Shown here: positions 13,443 to 26,140 of the stretch, piece by piece
Layout: each line of letters opens with the position of its first letter
Numbering within the stretch: position 1 is the first letter of the stretch
Source of the DNA: Colletes latitarsis
Lineage: Eukaryota; Arthropoda; Insecta; Hymenoptera; Colletidae
DNA: 64,000 nt
Direction: 5' to 3'
Assembly: GCF_051014445.1 (NCBI RefSeq)
Contig: NC_135143.1
Coordinates: forward strand, 4,154,001-4,218,000
Translations under genes and position numbers: made by a program
Notes under the pieces: model-generated
Seen by the model: only the letters and a program-made list of their open reading frames with translations
Told to the model about the DNA's origin: nothing
Database searches by the model: none

Positions 13443-14107
13443 TATGGGGGAGGAGGGTGTCATTCCATGCAAAATCGAACAGCTTTTGGAGTAAGGTCTC
13501 AATTATGTCCAACTTTGGGTTAGTTGTAGTATTTAGCGATATTCAAACGCATCTCAAAGAATTTTTTAAAATTATGGAAAAAGTAAACTAAGAAACTGTA
13601 AATAAAAATATAAGTGTTCCATTTAAAAAAACAAGATTACCCTTCAAATAACCTTGAAAGCATTTAAAAAGTAAAAACTAAAACAAATAGTTGTGTTTCA
13701 CCCTTGGAACCGAGTAATATCTGTATTTAACATTTTTTTTTTAAATGCGTTGTTTTCGAGATATTTGGATTTAAAGTTTTCAAATGGATATGCTGTATGT
13801 AATTAGTTTTATACATTTTAAATGTATATGTTAAATACACATTTTAGTTTATGGCCACTCAGTCTCAAGGGATAGTAAGAATTCTTTGACTTACTTGTTA
13901 GGCAGTGATTTAAATCTTAGAGTCAAGATTTTTTGAATATTTTAATGCGAATATTAATATCCAAAAATTAATAGTCGTATACTTCTATTTGATACAAGTA
14001 TTCAGATAGTACGACTCAAATATTATTACGTGTTAGAATATCACTGATCGATTATGATTATTTCAATATTATTTGAGACAATACATAAGGGGTCGTTTGA
14101 AGAAATA
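13443..14107. other. AT-rich spacer, unclassified
   Basis: No gene. The phrases AAAACAAGATTACCCTTCAAA and TTTTCGAGATATTTGGAT (13650-13770) recall sequence seen inside other insect fold-back elements, but I find no matching end in the window. Confidence 0.35.
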
Positions 14108-15147
14108 CAGGGTGTTCGGCCACCCCTAGGAAAAATTTTAATGGGGGATTCTAGAGGCCAAAATAAGACGAAAATCAAGAATACCAATTTGTTGATGGAG
14201 GCTTCGTTAAAAAGTTATTAACAATTAAATTCAAAAATTTCAAGTCGTCCTGGAAAAATTATTTTCGGATGCGGGGGTCAATTATAATCAGTTTTCGTCA
14301 TGAGTCATACCATCGAAATCCTACCCACTTTCGAGAAAAAAATTCGAGTAAGTGCTGAAAGTTTTGAGTGAAAAAAAAGACTTTCGAATCGTCTTGGAAA
14401 AATTATTTTTAGTTGCAGGGGTCAATTGCAAGCATTTTTGGTCAACAGATATACCCCCGAAATCCTACTCAGTTTCGAGAAAAAAATTCCTTACCGAAAA
14501 TATAATTCCTGGCCAGAAATGTTTGCCCGAATTTTCATGCGAATCTTTAAAACGTCATAACTTCTGAACGGATTGGACGATTTTAATGTTTAAAAAAGCA
14601 AACTACGTGTATTTTGATGGAGAATATGTACAAATCGCAAAAATATTTGAAAAGTTGGTCCTTGACCCCGTAAAATGAGGAAAACCCCACAAAAATGGTC
14701 CAATTTTCAAACAGCCATAACTCCTACAATAGCGAATATATTTCAGTGAAACTTTTTTCTGAAGTAGAGTTCATGAGTACCTACAAAAAAGTATTAGACA
14801 ACTTTTCTGTAGGGCGTCAAACAAAATTACTAAAAATGAAAAAGGAGTTTTTAAGAAAAATCGACAGGGGGTAGCTGCTAAAATTTTTCGACGGAAAAAA
14901 AAATTTCAAATCGTTTTGAAAAAATTATTTTCGTTTGTGGGGGTCATTTACAATTATTTTTGGTGAATAGATATACCCCCGAAAACTTGCGCATTTTCGA
15001 GAAAAAAATTCAGTACGAGCGAAACTTTAAACGTTAACAACTTTTTAATGAAGCCTCCATCAACAAATTGGTATTCTTGATTTTCGTCTTATTTTGGCCT
15101 CTGGAATCCCCCATTAAAATTTTTCCCAGGGGTGACCGTGCACCCTG
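14108..15147 (+). mobile_element. Family A element, copy 3 (1040 bp, complete)
   Basis: A good reference copy. It has a left terminal repeat from CAGGGTGTTCGGCCACCCC, two modules (about 14238-14343 and 14385-14489), a core of about 380 bases (14490-14875, from TTACCGAAAATATAATTCC to the GACAGGGGGTAG block), one further module (about 14905-15015) and a right terminal repeat ending CACCCTG. TA stands on both sides. There is no transposase; the longest core frame is short. Confidence 0.95.
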
Positions 15148-16665
15148 TATATTCTGAAATTGTTAATATTTACGGAATTGAAAAAATCATCAATATTCAT
15201 TCCACACCTATTAAACACTTATATTCAATTTATTCCGAGTATTTTTCATTTATTTTATAAATCTGAACAGTATTTAATTCTTCTTTTTCTATTAATAATA
15301 ATTACAAATTACTTAAAAATGAGAAGTTTCGTCATGTATATTGTTAAATTAAATTTCAGGTAATATTACTTTTTTCAAGCTATTGCAATAATACGTTTAA
15401 TTCATTAAGAAATGTCTGTAGTGTCTGTACAGTGCATAGATGAGTGTTGTCTAGCATGTCTGACCAGTTATGGTATAATCTCCTTCCTATAAACCCAGGC
15501 AGGTCGATAGAAAGGAGATTATACTGTAAATAATTATACTCACTATTGTCAAATTCTATTTTTACATAGTAAATAAGTATAGATTCTATTCAATATTATT
15601 TTGTAATTAATATAAAAGTTGACATTTTTTAAAAAATTAAAACTCTTGACTAAAGTTATTGAAATCCGTGTTTGTATAAAATACAAAATAACCAAATATA
15701 GGATTTTCTAATTGAATCTTTGGACACAATTATCTACTGAACTTTAAGGTATTTTATGAAATGTTTCAAGTATTACTTACTTTATATCAATGGGACACAT
15801 TTTATAATACTTACAAATTTTCTTTAGTTAAACATATTTCCGAAAGTTTGAAGGAACTTTTGTTTTCCTAAATGATATTATATGTTTTCATTGAATTAGA
15901 TATTTAGTTTATTCCAAGACCAATTAAATAAGCTCAACAGTTTGGTCTTTTAAGGTCGATTATTGCTGTTCAAAATTTATTTTTGTTAATAGTCTCCAAG
16001 ATTTCTTTCCCCAGAGTATTTCGTTGATCTGAACTATCTTATTTATCGTTTTTACTTATGTTTATAAACAAACAACCTCTGCCGCAAGAGGGATCCTGTA
16101 GCTGTGGAAGAACTCAGTATGATTATAATTAGCATTACGCATTTATAATTTGGGAGGTGTTTTAGATTACAATGACTTACGATACACCCAACAAAATTAT
16201 TTTCGAAGTGTGGAATTATCATTTGGGAATAAAATAAATCAATACTTGATGACTAAGGCCATTTCGAATACAGAATAGAAGGAACAATATGTGTAAGTAC
16301 AACAAAAGAAAATTTTAAAAAAGAATAAATGATAAATGACTTTGGAAGAAAACAGTTTTATTAAAAAAAAAAAAACAAAATCTATTTACAAATTTGTTAA
16401 ACATTTCTATTTAGAGAAAATTTACGACCCATCACTTTCCGAGAAAATAAGTTGTATAAATGTACACTGGACAAAACACGATTAAAAATTGTATAACTTT
16501 ATTTTATCGTTATACAATGAATATACAATGAACATTTATGAATTCTATTAAATTGTTGATAGTGTGTGACGTAGATTGAAAAATTTTATAATAGATTAAT
16601 GAAAATTATTAAGTATTGTGTTCATCTATGTGTTCTTCTTTGAGCATTACAGTAATGATTCTCAA
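15148..16665. other. AT-rich intergenic DNA with a small hairpin
   Basis: No gene. At 15474-15523 the 12-base arm TATAATCTCCTT is repeated exactly as its reverse complement across a loop of 26 bases. The rest is AT-rich with no recognisable content. Confidence 0.5.
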
Positions 16666-16733
16666 CCTCTTGCGCTGGAAAGATTCTATATGCTTCTAAA
16701 GTGGAAATAACAATTAATTTCCAGCGCGAGAGG
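16666..16733. mobile_element. 68-bp TTAA-type micro-MITE
   Basis: CCTCTTGCGCTGGAAA at the left returns as its reverse complement TTTCCAGCGCGAGAGG at the right, with 36 bases between. The right end is followed by TTAA and the left is preceded by TCAA, a one-base decay of TTAA. TTAA duplication is characteristic of piggyBac-superfamily elements. Confidence 0.6.
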
Positions 16734-18029
16734 TTAAATTGAATATCGCTTCGGAGTTGGCGTGTTCATTTTTCGCACAGCAGAAACGAAATTCAACACC
16801 AGCAGATATTTATACAGCTCGTATTGTTTTCAAAATTCCGTTTATCACGCTTCACTAGCTTCAAAGGGAGTCTCCCAAGTTGGGAAGGATAGAAAAGTTC
16901 AACTTACGAATCGCGTCTGGGGCTTATTTTAAGAATCGTTACTGCAGATAGTGAGGCATTAACCTATACAATACAAATGTATGCATTATCCAATACAAAT
17001 GTACATATGTTAAATATTTTCTGGTGTTTATAGGCATTATAAGATTAGAAGACTGTGTAAGATGAAATCTTGAACCTTTATGATAGAGAGTTGTACTAAT
17101 ATTATAATTCACATTTTTACAATAATGTGCAACCATCCAAATACTTATTACCTTTTAATTTTTAAATTAGGTTTTAAAAAGTTGAAAATTTATTTTAATA
17201 TTAACAAGCAGTGGCGAAACAGTTGTAAAAATAAATAAACTTAAATTTTCGTCCCAACGTACGTCATAGCGTTTGAGAACCTGAGGCAAAAGCCTATAAT
17301 CTCGTTGGTTCGAAGACCACGAACATGTTCTACCCTCCGGCGCACCAATACCAGAGGATTTTGGATTTGGAATAATTAGCTCTTTCTTCGTTATCCGAGC
17401 CATAAAAGAAGGGTAACGGGAGACCCGCCATAGTTGACGTAAGAAAGTTTTTACTGGGAACCTTTTTGTTGTCAGAATCTAATACAACTCTTCCAGAGAT
17501 TGGACCTTTTATCCAGAGGGATAGAATTAATTTTATCGATTGGAAAAATGACTCGGTGCGTGCAACGCGACTTCAGTTGCCCTTTACGGCCACGAAACGC
17601 AGCGCACGCCGAAAGAGCTTAATTGAATTTCTCTTAATTAACTGCCTTCGTTGCGATAATTGCAACGCACGAACTCTCCCATTACCGTAATTGTGAATCT
17701 AATTAATGTAGTTCCGGTGTTCTACGCGAACCTAACCGTTCAACAGCCAAGCGGATTAAATTTTTGACGAAACGTTCAGGGAACGCTAGCCTTCGCTTTC
17801 GCAGAGGCCTTCAAACTTAAGTTGCCTAACTCTAAGCTCTTCCAACGATGGCTCAAACATTGCGTACGCTGAACGTCCTAGAGCAACAATTGTCAATCTT
17901 TTTTCCCTTGCTTACCATCCAATCGACATAACATCAGGTCAGATATCGCTTTATTTTTTAGAAAATTTGCGTGTAAAATACAAAAAAAAGTATTCATCCT
18001 TTTCTCTTTCGACTCCATGACCAATTCTA
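16734..18029. other. Intergenic DNA; GC-richer patch 17.2-17.9 kb
   Basis: No recognised gene. Positions 17200-17880 are GC-richer, with frames of 74-78 codons open on both strands (17167-17403 minus, 17466-17690 plus) and no family resemblance. Confidence 0.45.
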
Positions 18030-18409
18030 CGATATATTTTTCTTTATTGAAAGTTTCTAGTCGCCTAAACTGCAAAGGTTATTAGCGACTGCATTAAGAA
18101 TTGCAGGATGTTAGAGTTAAGTGACTGGGTGTTGTGCTGCCAAAAGAGTCTTCATAGTTTGTCTAGTAATCCGATGGTGTTGCAAAAATTTATCACTGCG
18201 TCTAGGTGTGACGACGATGCAAGTAGTTCCGTGAGATTAGCCGTGATGTTCAGTTTTCTCCTTGTTTGTGCATATTTTCTGCATTCGATGATGATGTGGT
18301 CGATAGTTAGGTGTGTGTTGCATATTTCGCAGGTACTAGGAGGACTATTGTTCAAAAGGTGTGCATGTGATAATTTGCTGTGGCCGGTTCTGATTCGCGT
18401 TAGTGCTAC
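18030..18409 (-). pseudogene. 5'-truncated LINE (jockey/R1-like), 3' end of ORF2
   Basis: Reading the minus strand from 18409, an open frame of about 85 codons ends at a stop at 18152. It starts LTRIRTGHSKLSHAHLLNN and contains the zinc-knuckle-like CEIC...HLTIDHIIIEC. This LTRxRTGH...CxxC...HxxxEC pattern is the usual end of ORF2 in jockey, I and R1-type non-LTR retrotransposons. The 3' untranslated tail contains GTCGCTAATAACCTTTGCAG, familiar from insect LINE tails, and ends in an A-rich stretch around 18030-18047. An in-frame stop lies just upstream of 18409, so this is a typical 5'-truncated dead copy. It may still donate a 3' end to transcripts. Confidence 0.85.
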
Positions 18410-19370
18410 TTACTAATTTCTAAGCTGTGACTTTTATAGCAATAGTTCGATTCAAAATTTGTACTTAAATTACGCATGAACATGATACATCGAGTGCAAT
18501 TATTGTTGGAACTATTGAATCACTATTCTTTTTTTATGTGTATTATTCTAAAATACTTTAGTTTTTCTCGACAATTTATTATTGGTCGATGTTAAATTAA
18601 TGGTGACGTTCTATCATATTTTTTGCTGCATTGCGATGTAGGAGAATTATAGAATGAACCTGGTATAATAGTGTCGGTTTCTTAAATGTAGAATTAACCT
18701 TTTCGTTAAGTTTTATAATTTGATTTTTATTATAACATCTATTTACAATAAATGAAACGAATTCAATTTTCATAAGCTAAAGTTTAGAAGGTACTCTCTG
18801 TTACTTAATGTGTAGGGTGTACAAAATTGTTTTGTCTTTGGTATTATAAGTATATTCTAAATTTTCGAATCGATGGAAATCTGTAAAAAAACGTTTCTGA
18901 AAAATTGACCTCGAGCATGATTTTCAAGGACAAATTTTTCCTTTCATTGCATCGTATTCTACTTATCTTGAAAAGAAAATGTCTCAAAGAAACTACAGAC
19001 AGAAAATGATACGAATAGAATGAATTAATAATGAATAAATGAGTAAAATGAACTTTTTTGTGAATAGAGCTTCGCTAGTAGATGTTATTTCATTTCATAG
19101 CACACGTTTCGGTGCAAAATTTTGTAGAATGTAGGGAACGTATATGAACAAACTGATGAAGTGTGTTATACGAAATACGAGCATAAATCTAGCAATTGTG
19201 CCTGCCTTTGAAATAACCGTGAGCACGTTGAAGTTAACACGCAATCACAAATGCTTCGAAATATCAATCAAGACGGGTTTGTTCCCTCTATTAGGAGTAC
19301 AAGAAATGTGACATGAGATTTACTAACATTTCATAAGGTAGGATTATTACTAAATATGACTGATTGTATA
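18410..19370. other. AT-rich intergenic DNA
   Basis: Nothing recognisable: no frame above about 60 codons and no terminal repeats. Confidence 0.55.
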
Positions 19371-20327
19371 CAGGGTGTTCGGCCACCCCTAGGAAAAATT
19401 TTAATGGGAGTTTCTAGAGGCCAAAGTAAATCGAAAATCAAAAATATCAATTTCTTGACTGAGGCTTCGTTAAAAACATTTTAAATCATCCTGAAAAAAT
19501 TATTTTTGACTGCGGGGGTCAATTACAATCATTTTTGGTGAATACACATACCCTCGAAATCCTACCTGCTATCGAGAAAAAAATTCGGGTAGGTGCTGAA
19601 ATTTTCAAATCGTTCTAAAAAAATTATTTTCCATTGCAGGGGTCAATTACAAGCATTTTTGGTCAATACACATGCCCTCGAAATCCTACTTAGTTTCAAG
19701 AAAAAAAATTCTCACCGAAAATATAATTTCTGGTCAGAAATGTCTGCCTGAATTTTCATGCGAATCTTTAAAACATCATAACTTCTGAACGGATTGAAGG
19801 ATTTTAATGTTTCAAAATACAAACAACGCGTATTTTGGTGAAGAATATCTGGAAATTCCAAAAATATTTGAAAAGTTATTCCTTGATCCCGCAAAATGAG
19901 AAATACCCAATAAAAATGGTCCAACTTTCAAACAGCCATAACTCCTACAATAGTGAATATATTTCAATGAAACTTTTTTTTGAAGTAGAGCTCATGGGTA
20001 CCTACAAAAAAGTGCTAGACAACATTTCTGTAGAGTATCAAACAAAATTACTAAAAATTAAAAACGAATTTTTAAGAAAAATCGACAGGGGGTAGGTAGC
20101 TGCTAAAATTTTTCGGGGGAAAAAAAATTATTTTCTGTTGCAGGTGTCAATTACAATCGTTTTTGGTGAATAAACACACCCCCGAAAACCTGCGCAATTT
20201 CTTTAAACGTAAATAACATTTTAACGAAGCCTCCATCAACAAATTAGTCCATATTCTTGATTTTCGTCTTATTTTGGCCTCTTGAATCTTCCATTAAAAT
20301 TTTTCCCAGGGTAGGCCGAACACCCTG
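19371..20327 (+). mobile_element. Family A element, copy 4 (957 bp)
   Basis: Complete, with TATA on both outer sides. It has two modules left of the core, the core at about 19715-20095 and one shortened module to its right. The core frame at 19835-20095 is open for 86 codons and shares the MKLFFEVELMGTYKK-type stretch with other copies. Confidence 0.94.
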
Positions 20328-20561
20328 TATATTTCTAAAACTATATCCTTTAAGAAAATGCAAAAAAAAAATCGAATTTTTTGGTGGTTTACAGTAGAAA
20401 ACCCCTTAAGTAAAAATTAGAATATAAATTATAGTTTTGCAGTGAATAAATAAAAATGTACCTGGTCGATCAAATATACATATAGCTTGCTATAGATTAG
20501 GTTTGTTCGTTATCTATATTTCGAATAAACTTTGGCTGGTCTCTGGCTGAGGGTAATAGTA

Positions 20562-20822
20562 AACTGAGAACTTCCGAACTAACTGATTTTGAACTTCGTC
20601 TTGGTAGTTTACCGAAATTTGGAGTATGTGGAGAAGAAGATAACAGAAATCAGTTAAAACTACATATATCTTATAATGTCTTCTCACGTGCACGTTCTCC
20701 TTACTTGTTGACCCGAATTTCTGCATTTCTGACTTCAGTAAAACGCCGTCTTTTTCGTTTCTTTCATTTTACTTTTCTCTTCCGTGACATAAATTATTCA
20801 ACAAAGACACGCATTATGGAAT
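20562..20822 (-). repeat. Dispersed duplicate, copy 2 (partner at 10.1 kb)
   Basis: Diverged direct-orientation copy of 10092-10335. On the minus strand the frame matching copy 1 reads FLLSS...NFGKLPRRSSKSVSS...LSLLLPSA, but it has a stop just upstream of this stretch. A different minus-strand frame is open for 70 codons (20514-20726). If this was once coding, this copy is probably decayed. Confidence 0.55.
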
Positions 20823-21021
20823 CCATACTAAATCAAGAAAAAGATATAAAAGTCCGACGATCTACTGTGCACCCATAATCTTAAGTATTAATAACCGGAT
20901 TCCTTTAACTCGCCAAAAATAATTAATAACTTCTACAAAATACATGTTAAAACAAATTTTCTATTCATGGAAGGTTATATGTATTTTTAGTGTATAAATA
21001 TTTGAGTATAGAATTGTTTTG

Positions 21022-21103
21022 GTTGTAAGAACAATATTACTTTATTATAATTATGATAATCACTGGTATAATTATTATAATAAAATTATATTGTTTTTAC
21101 AAC
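21022..21103. repeat. 82-bp AT-rich hairpin
   Basis: GTTGTAAGAACAATATTACT from 21022 pairs with the reverse complement of the segment ending at 21103 (GTTGTAAAAACAATATAATT). The arms are about 36 bases with few mismatches and the loop is short, near 21060-21068. The size suits a small hairpin RNA, but the extreme AT content makes a chance or MITE origin equally likely. Confidence 0.6.
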
Positions 21104-22193
21104 GAAGGAAAACAACTCCATAGTAAATTATTTACGTATTATTCATGAAGACTTCCAAGAAGATAAATGTATCAACATTACATTTCATATAATATCTTTT
21201 AGGGGAAAGAATACTGTACCAAGTCTAAAACAAAAACTTGCTTCTTCTGAATGTACACAACATTGGTTTTAAGAATGTACTTTCAAAATTTTATGAAAAA
21301 AGTCCCAATACTGACTTTTTATAAATAATCTCATGACGAAATTACCATTCATAAATTGTTTCTGCAGTAGTATATTGTCATGGACAGTAGGGGAAAATGG
21401 CACGAAAGTAGAGAAAACTCAAGTAGAAGAGCCAAGTAGTGGAACCACTAGGATCCGTCTAATCGATATTAATTAGAGGAAAAAGATTCAAGTACCGGTA
21501 CTTCTGAGAAAAAATTGAGCAATGGTGGTGAAAGCAATGTGACAATGAATTTAAGTGTCAGGTACAGATTAATCAAGCCAATGCAAGATATCTTCCTTGA
21601 ACAAACTTTAGGCGCTTCCAATCAAAACAATAATCTAAATATTGTTATTTGCAAATTTACACCACAGTTACCGATTAGTGGCATTTTCATTTTCACATCA
21701 TCACTAATTGTGATTCGATGGTAATGTAAAATGTAATATATTCAGGTCTAATAAACCATACAGCGAAATTACAAAGGTAGCGAATTCGATAGTAATACAC
21801 AAGCACGGGAATTCCCCGCGACCGACTGGCGAACTTTATATGGGGGTTCCTCTACGGTCGACTAGTACTCCAACGTAAAGCGCCATCGTGCGGCCGTAAG
21901 TGTGACACACTAATATTGCCACCATGATTTTCGACAATGGTCGTACGGATCTCCCGAATGACTCAGAGGTATTAGTCGTCAATATTGACGAAATATTATA
22001 TCAACACTGTCAAGCAATAGATGAGTGCAACAAAGCCTGCACGAGGGTTGTTTGGGAACAAAATAATACATTTTTATGGATACTGACTGGTCCTGGAACA
22101 GTTGGCCAGGATTGAATTAAGAAATAATATTTTTATCCGACATGTAGCTAAGATCTTAACGCAAGGTTTACGAACATTAATTACATACAAATA

Positions 22194-23235
22194 CAGGGTG
22201 TTAGGCCACCCCTGGGAAAAATTTTAATGGGGGATTCTAGAGGCCAACATAAGACGAAAATCAAGAATACCAATTTGTTGATGGTAGCTTCGTTAAGAAG
22301 TTATTAACGTTTAAAGTTTCGTCAATACTGAATTTTTTTCTCGAAAGTGGATAAGATTTCGGGAGTATGTCTATTCACCAAAAATGATTATAATTGACCC
22401 CCGCAATCGAAAATAATTTTTCCAGAACGATTTGAAACTTTTCAATTTCGCCGAAAAATTTAGGCATTCACCCTCTGTCGATTTTCCTTAAAAATTACTT
22501 TTTCGTTTTTAGTAATTTTGTTTGACATCCTACAGAAAAGTTGTCTAATACTTTTCTGTAGGTACTCATCAGCTCTACTCCAGAAAAAAGTTTCATTGAA
22601 ATATATCCACAATTGTAGGAGTTATGACTGTTTGAAAATTGGACCATTTTTATGGGGTTTTTCTCATTTTGCGGGGTCAAGGACCAACTTTTCGAATATT
22701 TTTCCAATTTGTTCATATTCTCCACCAAAATACGCGTAATTTGCTTTTTTAAACATTAAAATCGTCCAATCCGTTCAGAAGTTATGACGTTTTAAAGATT
22801 CGCATGAAAATTCAGGCAGACATTTCTGGCCAGAAATTATATTTTCGGTAAGGAATTTTTTTCTCGAAACTGAGTAGGATTTCGGGGGTATGTCTGTTGA
22901 CCAAAAATGCTTGCAATTGACCCCTGCAATTAAAAATAATTTTTCCAAGACGATTCGAAAGTCTTTTTTTTTCACCTAAAACTTTCAGCACTTACTTCAA
23001 TTTTTTTCTCGAAAGTGGTTAGGATTTCGGAAGTATGTGTATTCACCAAAAATGATTGCAATTGACCCCCGAAACCAAAAATAATTTTTCCAGGACAATT
23101 TGAAATTTTTGAATTTAATTGTTAATAACTTTTTAACGAAGCCTCCATCAACAAATTGGTATTCTTGATTTTCGTCTTATTTTGGCCTCTAGAATTCCCT
23201 ATTAAAATTTTTCCCAGGGGTGGCCGAAGACCCTG
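22194..23235 (-). mobile_element. Family A element, copy 5 (1042 bp, complete, inverted)
   Basis: CAGGGTGTTAGGCCACCCC at 22194 and GGGGTGGCCGAAGACCCTG at 23235, TA outside. The core runs in reverse (about 22480-22860), with one module to its left and two to its right, exactly the mirror of copy 3. On the minus strand the core frame is open for 77 codons (22495-22728). Confidence 0.95.
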
Positions 23236-23249
23236 TATATGTATAAATA

Positions 23250-23743
23250 TTAGGTTGACCCATATGTTCGTGACGAGTTTAGTACTACAACTTAAAGCAA
23301 TATTTTAAATCTATAATGGAATTTTATGAAAAACGGAAAACTTCTCGTTCGACAGCTCCCTCCCCTTTCTTTGGCAAAGCCATTGCATCGTTGCTACAAA
23401 ATTTGTTTGATTTTTTATTAAAATGTAGTTCAACGCTTTTCATTAAAATGTTGATATTTTCAAATTATTTACCTACTAATAAGTCTAGAGATTTAATTTT
23501 TTTTAAAGTTCAGTTTTATTATATGCTAACAAAAATATTTGTGCAATCAGGCTCAAGCACAATCAAGAAAATTTCGTTGTATAAATCAGGGTGGATTCCA
23601 AACTTCAATCTTTGCCATAATATCTATTTTAAAATTTAAAAAACTCTCTAAACTGACAAATTTGTTTGTTTTCTATCAAATTACAAATTTTATCCTCGTA
23701 AATTTCAGAATATCGAACAACACAAACTTATAGAATGACCTAA
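23250..23743. mobile_element. Mariner-like MITE (494 bp)
   Basis: Starts TTAGGTTGACCCATATGTTC. The reverse complement of its right end starts TTAGGTCATTCTATAAGTTTG, so the ends are degenerate terminal repeats of mariner type (TTAGGT...GTTYGTG). The interior has no transposase signature. About 225 bases at the left end also occur, diverged and inverted, at 46635-46856. It lies only 14 bases right of family A copy 5. Confidence 0.7.
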
Positions 23744-25661
23744 CAAATACCAGTGAACCTTTAAACCCGTTTTTTTCGAAATCATTTATGTTAGTACGTA
23801 TTTCTGGCGCCCCCTGCATATTAGTATAAATTAGTTTTAACAAGACCGAGAAGATCCATTCATGTGATCAATGTCAAAAATTTATAAAAACTCAAAATGT
23901 TGTTGGTTACATTACAATGTCATTTTTCTCTTAAGTAGGATACGTATTCATATCGTTACATTAAAAAAATTTAACATAAATTTTGTAGCTGTATGGAATC
24001 TGAATATTTCTTGTTTATTATCAATCTACCAAACAGATATTTATATTTATTTTGACATAAAATAAAAGACTACAATAAAGATAATTCGAGACAGTACAAA
24101 TCTTTTATGAAAAATTAATTTAATACATTCCACATTGTATTATAAGATCAACAATAAAGTTTCTATTTGAGGAGATACATTTTAGAAACTCGGCCTGTAT
24201 AACATAATAAAGTATTCATCCACTAATTGCTACTGCTACTAAACACTCTGTTAATTATTTACTTTTATGTACGTACGCTTCATATTATTCATATAAGTAG
24301 GCTAATTATTCACACTCTTAATTTGCTTTCAGAAATTAACAACAAGAACGAACGTGGCGTGCTGGTGCTATACAAGCATTGAAATGAATTCGTAAACCTA
24401 GTCGTTTCAAGTAACTAATTATACATATAGCGTTTTCAAATATGTTTCGACAATAAGCTAAATGTTCCTGTTCTCACTACTGTAATGTGATCTTAATTTT
24501 GCTATGAAAGAAAACTGTTTTCAAAATTTTTATTATTATAGTCTGGTGTACAGACGATAAAAGAATAAATAAATAAATTTTTGTCCAAAGTATAATATCA
24601 AAAATAATTTTACAATGAAATTAAAATCGAACGATGGTGAATGAAAATACTTAGAATCTTAATCTCGCTAATATATTTCATTGAAATCGGTGAGGTGAGC
24701 CATTTTTTGCATAATTACCAAAGATTCATGTAAAAAAGTTTTAGCCTTCCTAAAAGATATTAAACTTTATTTAACTATGAAAAATAATACTTCCCGAGTT
24801 CTTCACATTTAATTCGATCGTCCGAGTTGCCTAGGAATCCTAATTGCTAATTACTTTGAGCAACCGTGATGTCAGAAGAAGCTCGAGAGGTTGGTAAAGT
24901 AGGGAAAAAGCCAGTTAATTAATGACTGGATCTTTTATTCGGGGAAAAAGTCGGGCAAGAAGATGAAATACGTCGCGACGTGTAAACAGCTTTATCACCG
25001 ACACACAGTGACTGCTATTTTGACGGCGTGAAAAAAGTTCGATCATATACATCACGGACCGAATGAAATACCAAAAGGAAGAACTGTCTAGCTGCACGCT
25101 ATACTCGATATACTTTCACGAGAGAACGAATAGAGGAACCATCGTTCGACGGGAGTCTAGTACGAAATGGACGATTACACCGAGCACTGTACAGTCGACG
25201 CGGAACGAGAGATTTATGGAACCGCAGGACTCGTGTGGCACGTAACATGAGCGAAAAAAAATACGAAACTATTCTCTCCCAGTGGCTTTGGCCGTTTCTA
25301 GAAACTATGGTAGAATGGATGTATACGCCACGTTCGCTGGCTGCCAGTTAAACGTTGCTCGAAGTTTGGCGGTCGGTTGTACCGCATAACCAATTGTGCA
25401 ATGTGCCAAGGAAATCGTCGTATCTGCATATTTTGAGTCGAGCGAGTGATACTCTAAACCTCGGAGTATTCTTTGAACTTTATACGATGCGATTCAAATA
25501 AAAAACCGTTTTCTCGGAAACCAATGAAAATATCAAATTCATTTTCTTTCGTAAATTAAGAGGTGTAGGAAAGAGGGTAATGAAATTACCGTAACATCTA
25601 AAATATTGAATATTTTTGTATGAACAAATTTGCGGATATTCTTCAAACGTAGATGTAAATA
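23744..25661. other. Intergenic DNA; GC-richer patch 24.8-25.45 kb
   Basis: No recognised gene. The left half is AT-rich. From about 24820 to 25450 the sequence is GC-richer with short overlapping frames (24915-25097 minus, 25063-25245 plus) and no family resemblance. Confidence 0.45.
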
Positions 25662-26076
25662 CAGAGTGTTCGGCCACCCCTGAGATAAATTTTAATGCGA
25701 GATTCTGGAGGCTAAAATAAGACGAAAATCAAGAAGACCAATTTGTTGATTGAGGCTTCGTTAAATAGTTATTAATGTTTATAGTTGCGCATGTAGATAG
25801 GCGACCTGCGTACAGCTGCGTGAGCACGATAGTGGCTCTCACTCAACATGAGAAACTCCAGTTAGTGACGTGTCGGCAGCCTTACAGTTTTATGAGTGAG
25901 AATCACTATCACGTGTACGCAGCTGTTTGCAGATGGCCGTTCTACAGGCGGAACTTTAAACGTTAATAACTTTTTAATGAAGCCTCAATCATGAAATTGG
26001 TATTCTTGATTTTAGTCTTATTTTGGCCTCTAGAATATCCCATTAAAATTTTTCCCAGGGCTGGCCGAACACCCTG
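25662..26076. mobile_element. Family A element, copy 6 (415 bp, interior replaced)
   Basis: Both terminal repeats are present (CAGAGTGTTCGGCCACCCC to GGCTGGCCGAACACCCTG), with TA at least on the left. Between them the family's modules and core are absent, and a 153-bp unrelated hairpin (25793-25945) lies in their place. Confidence 0.9.
25793..25945. mobile_element. 153-bp hairpin nested in family A copy 6
   Basis: An arm of about 53 bases from GTAGATAGGCGACCTGCGTA returns imperfectly inverted in the segment ending TGGCCGTTCTAC. GC content is well above the surrounding element. It looks like a separate small inverted-repeat element lodged in, or captured by, the centre of the copy. Confidence 0.7.
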
Positions 26077-26140
26077 TGTATTCAAACTGGATACAAAGAT
26101 ATTTTACCTTTTTCCACCAAAAAGAAAAGAATATCCCTAA

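Larger units (their letters stand above)
20328..22193. other. Intergenic DNA with a duplicate segment and a hairpin
   Basis: No gene recognised. It contains the second copy of the 10.1-kb duplicate and a strong AT-rich hairpin (both listed separately). A 63-codon frame begins at 21924 after a favourable CCACC, but I recognise nothing in it. Confidence 0.45.

Noticed and set aside
14108..15147. Repeated modules as a CRISPR-like or satellite array
   Set aside because: Units are diverged, lie inside a transposon with terminal repeats and TA flanks, and have no unique spacers of constant length.
21924..22115. 63-codon frame after a favourable CCACCATG
   Set aside because: No family resemblance, no splice donor and no conserved context. 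A good start context alone is not enough.
23316..23639. 107-codon plus-strand frame
   Set aside because: It falls inside the mariner-like MITE and is not conserved as a frame in the partner arm at 46.7 kb.
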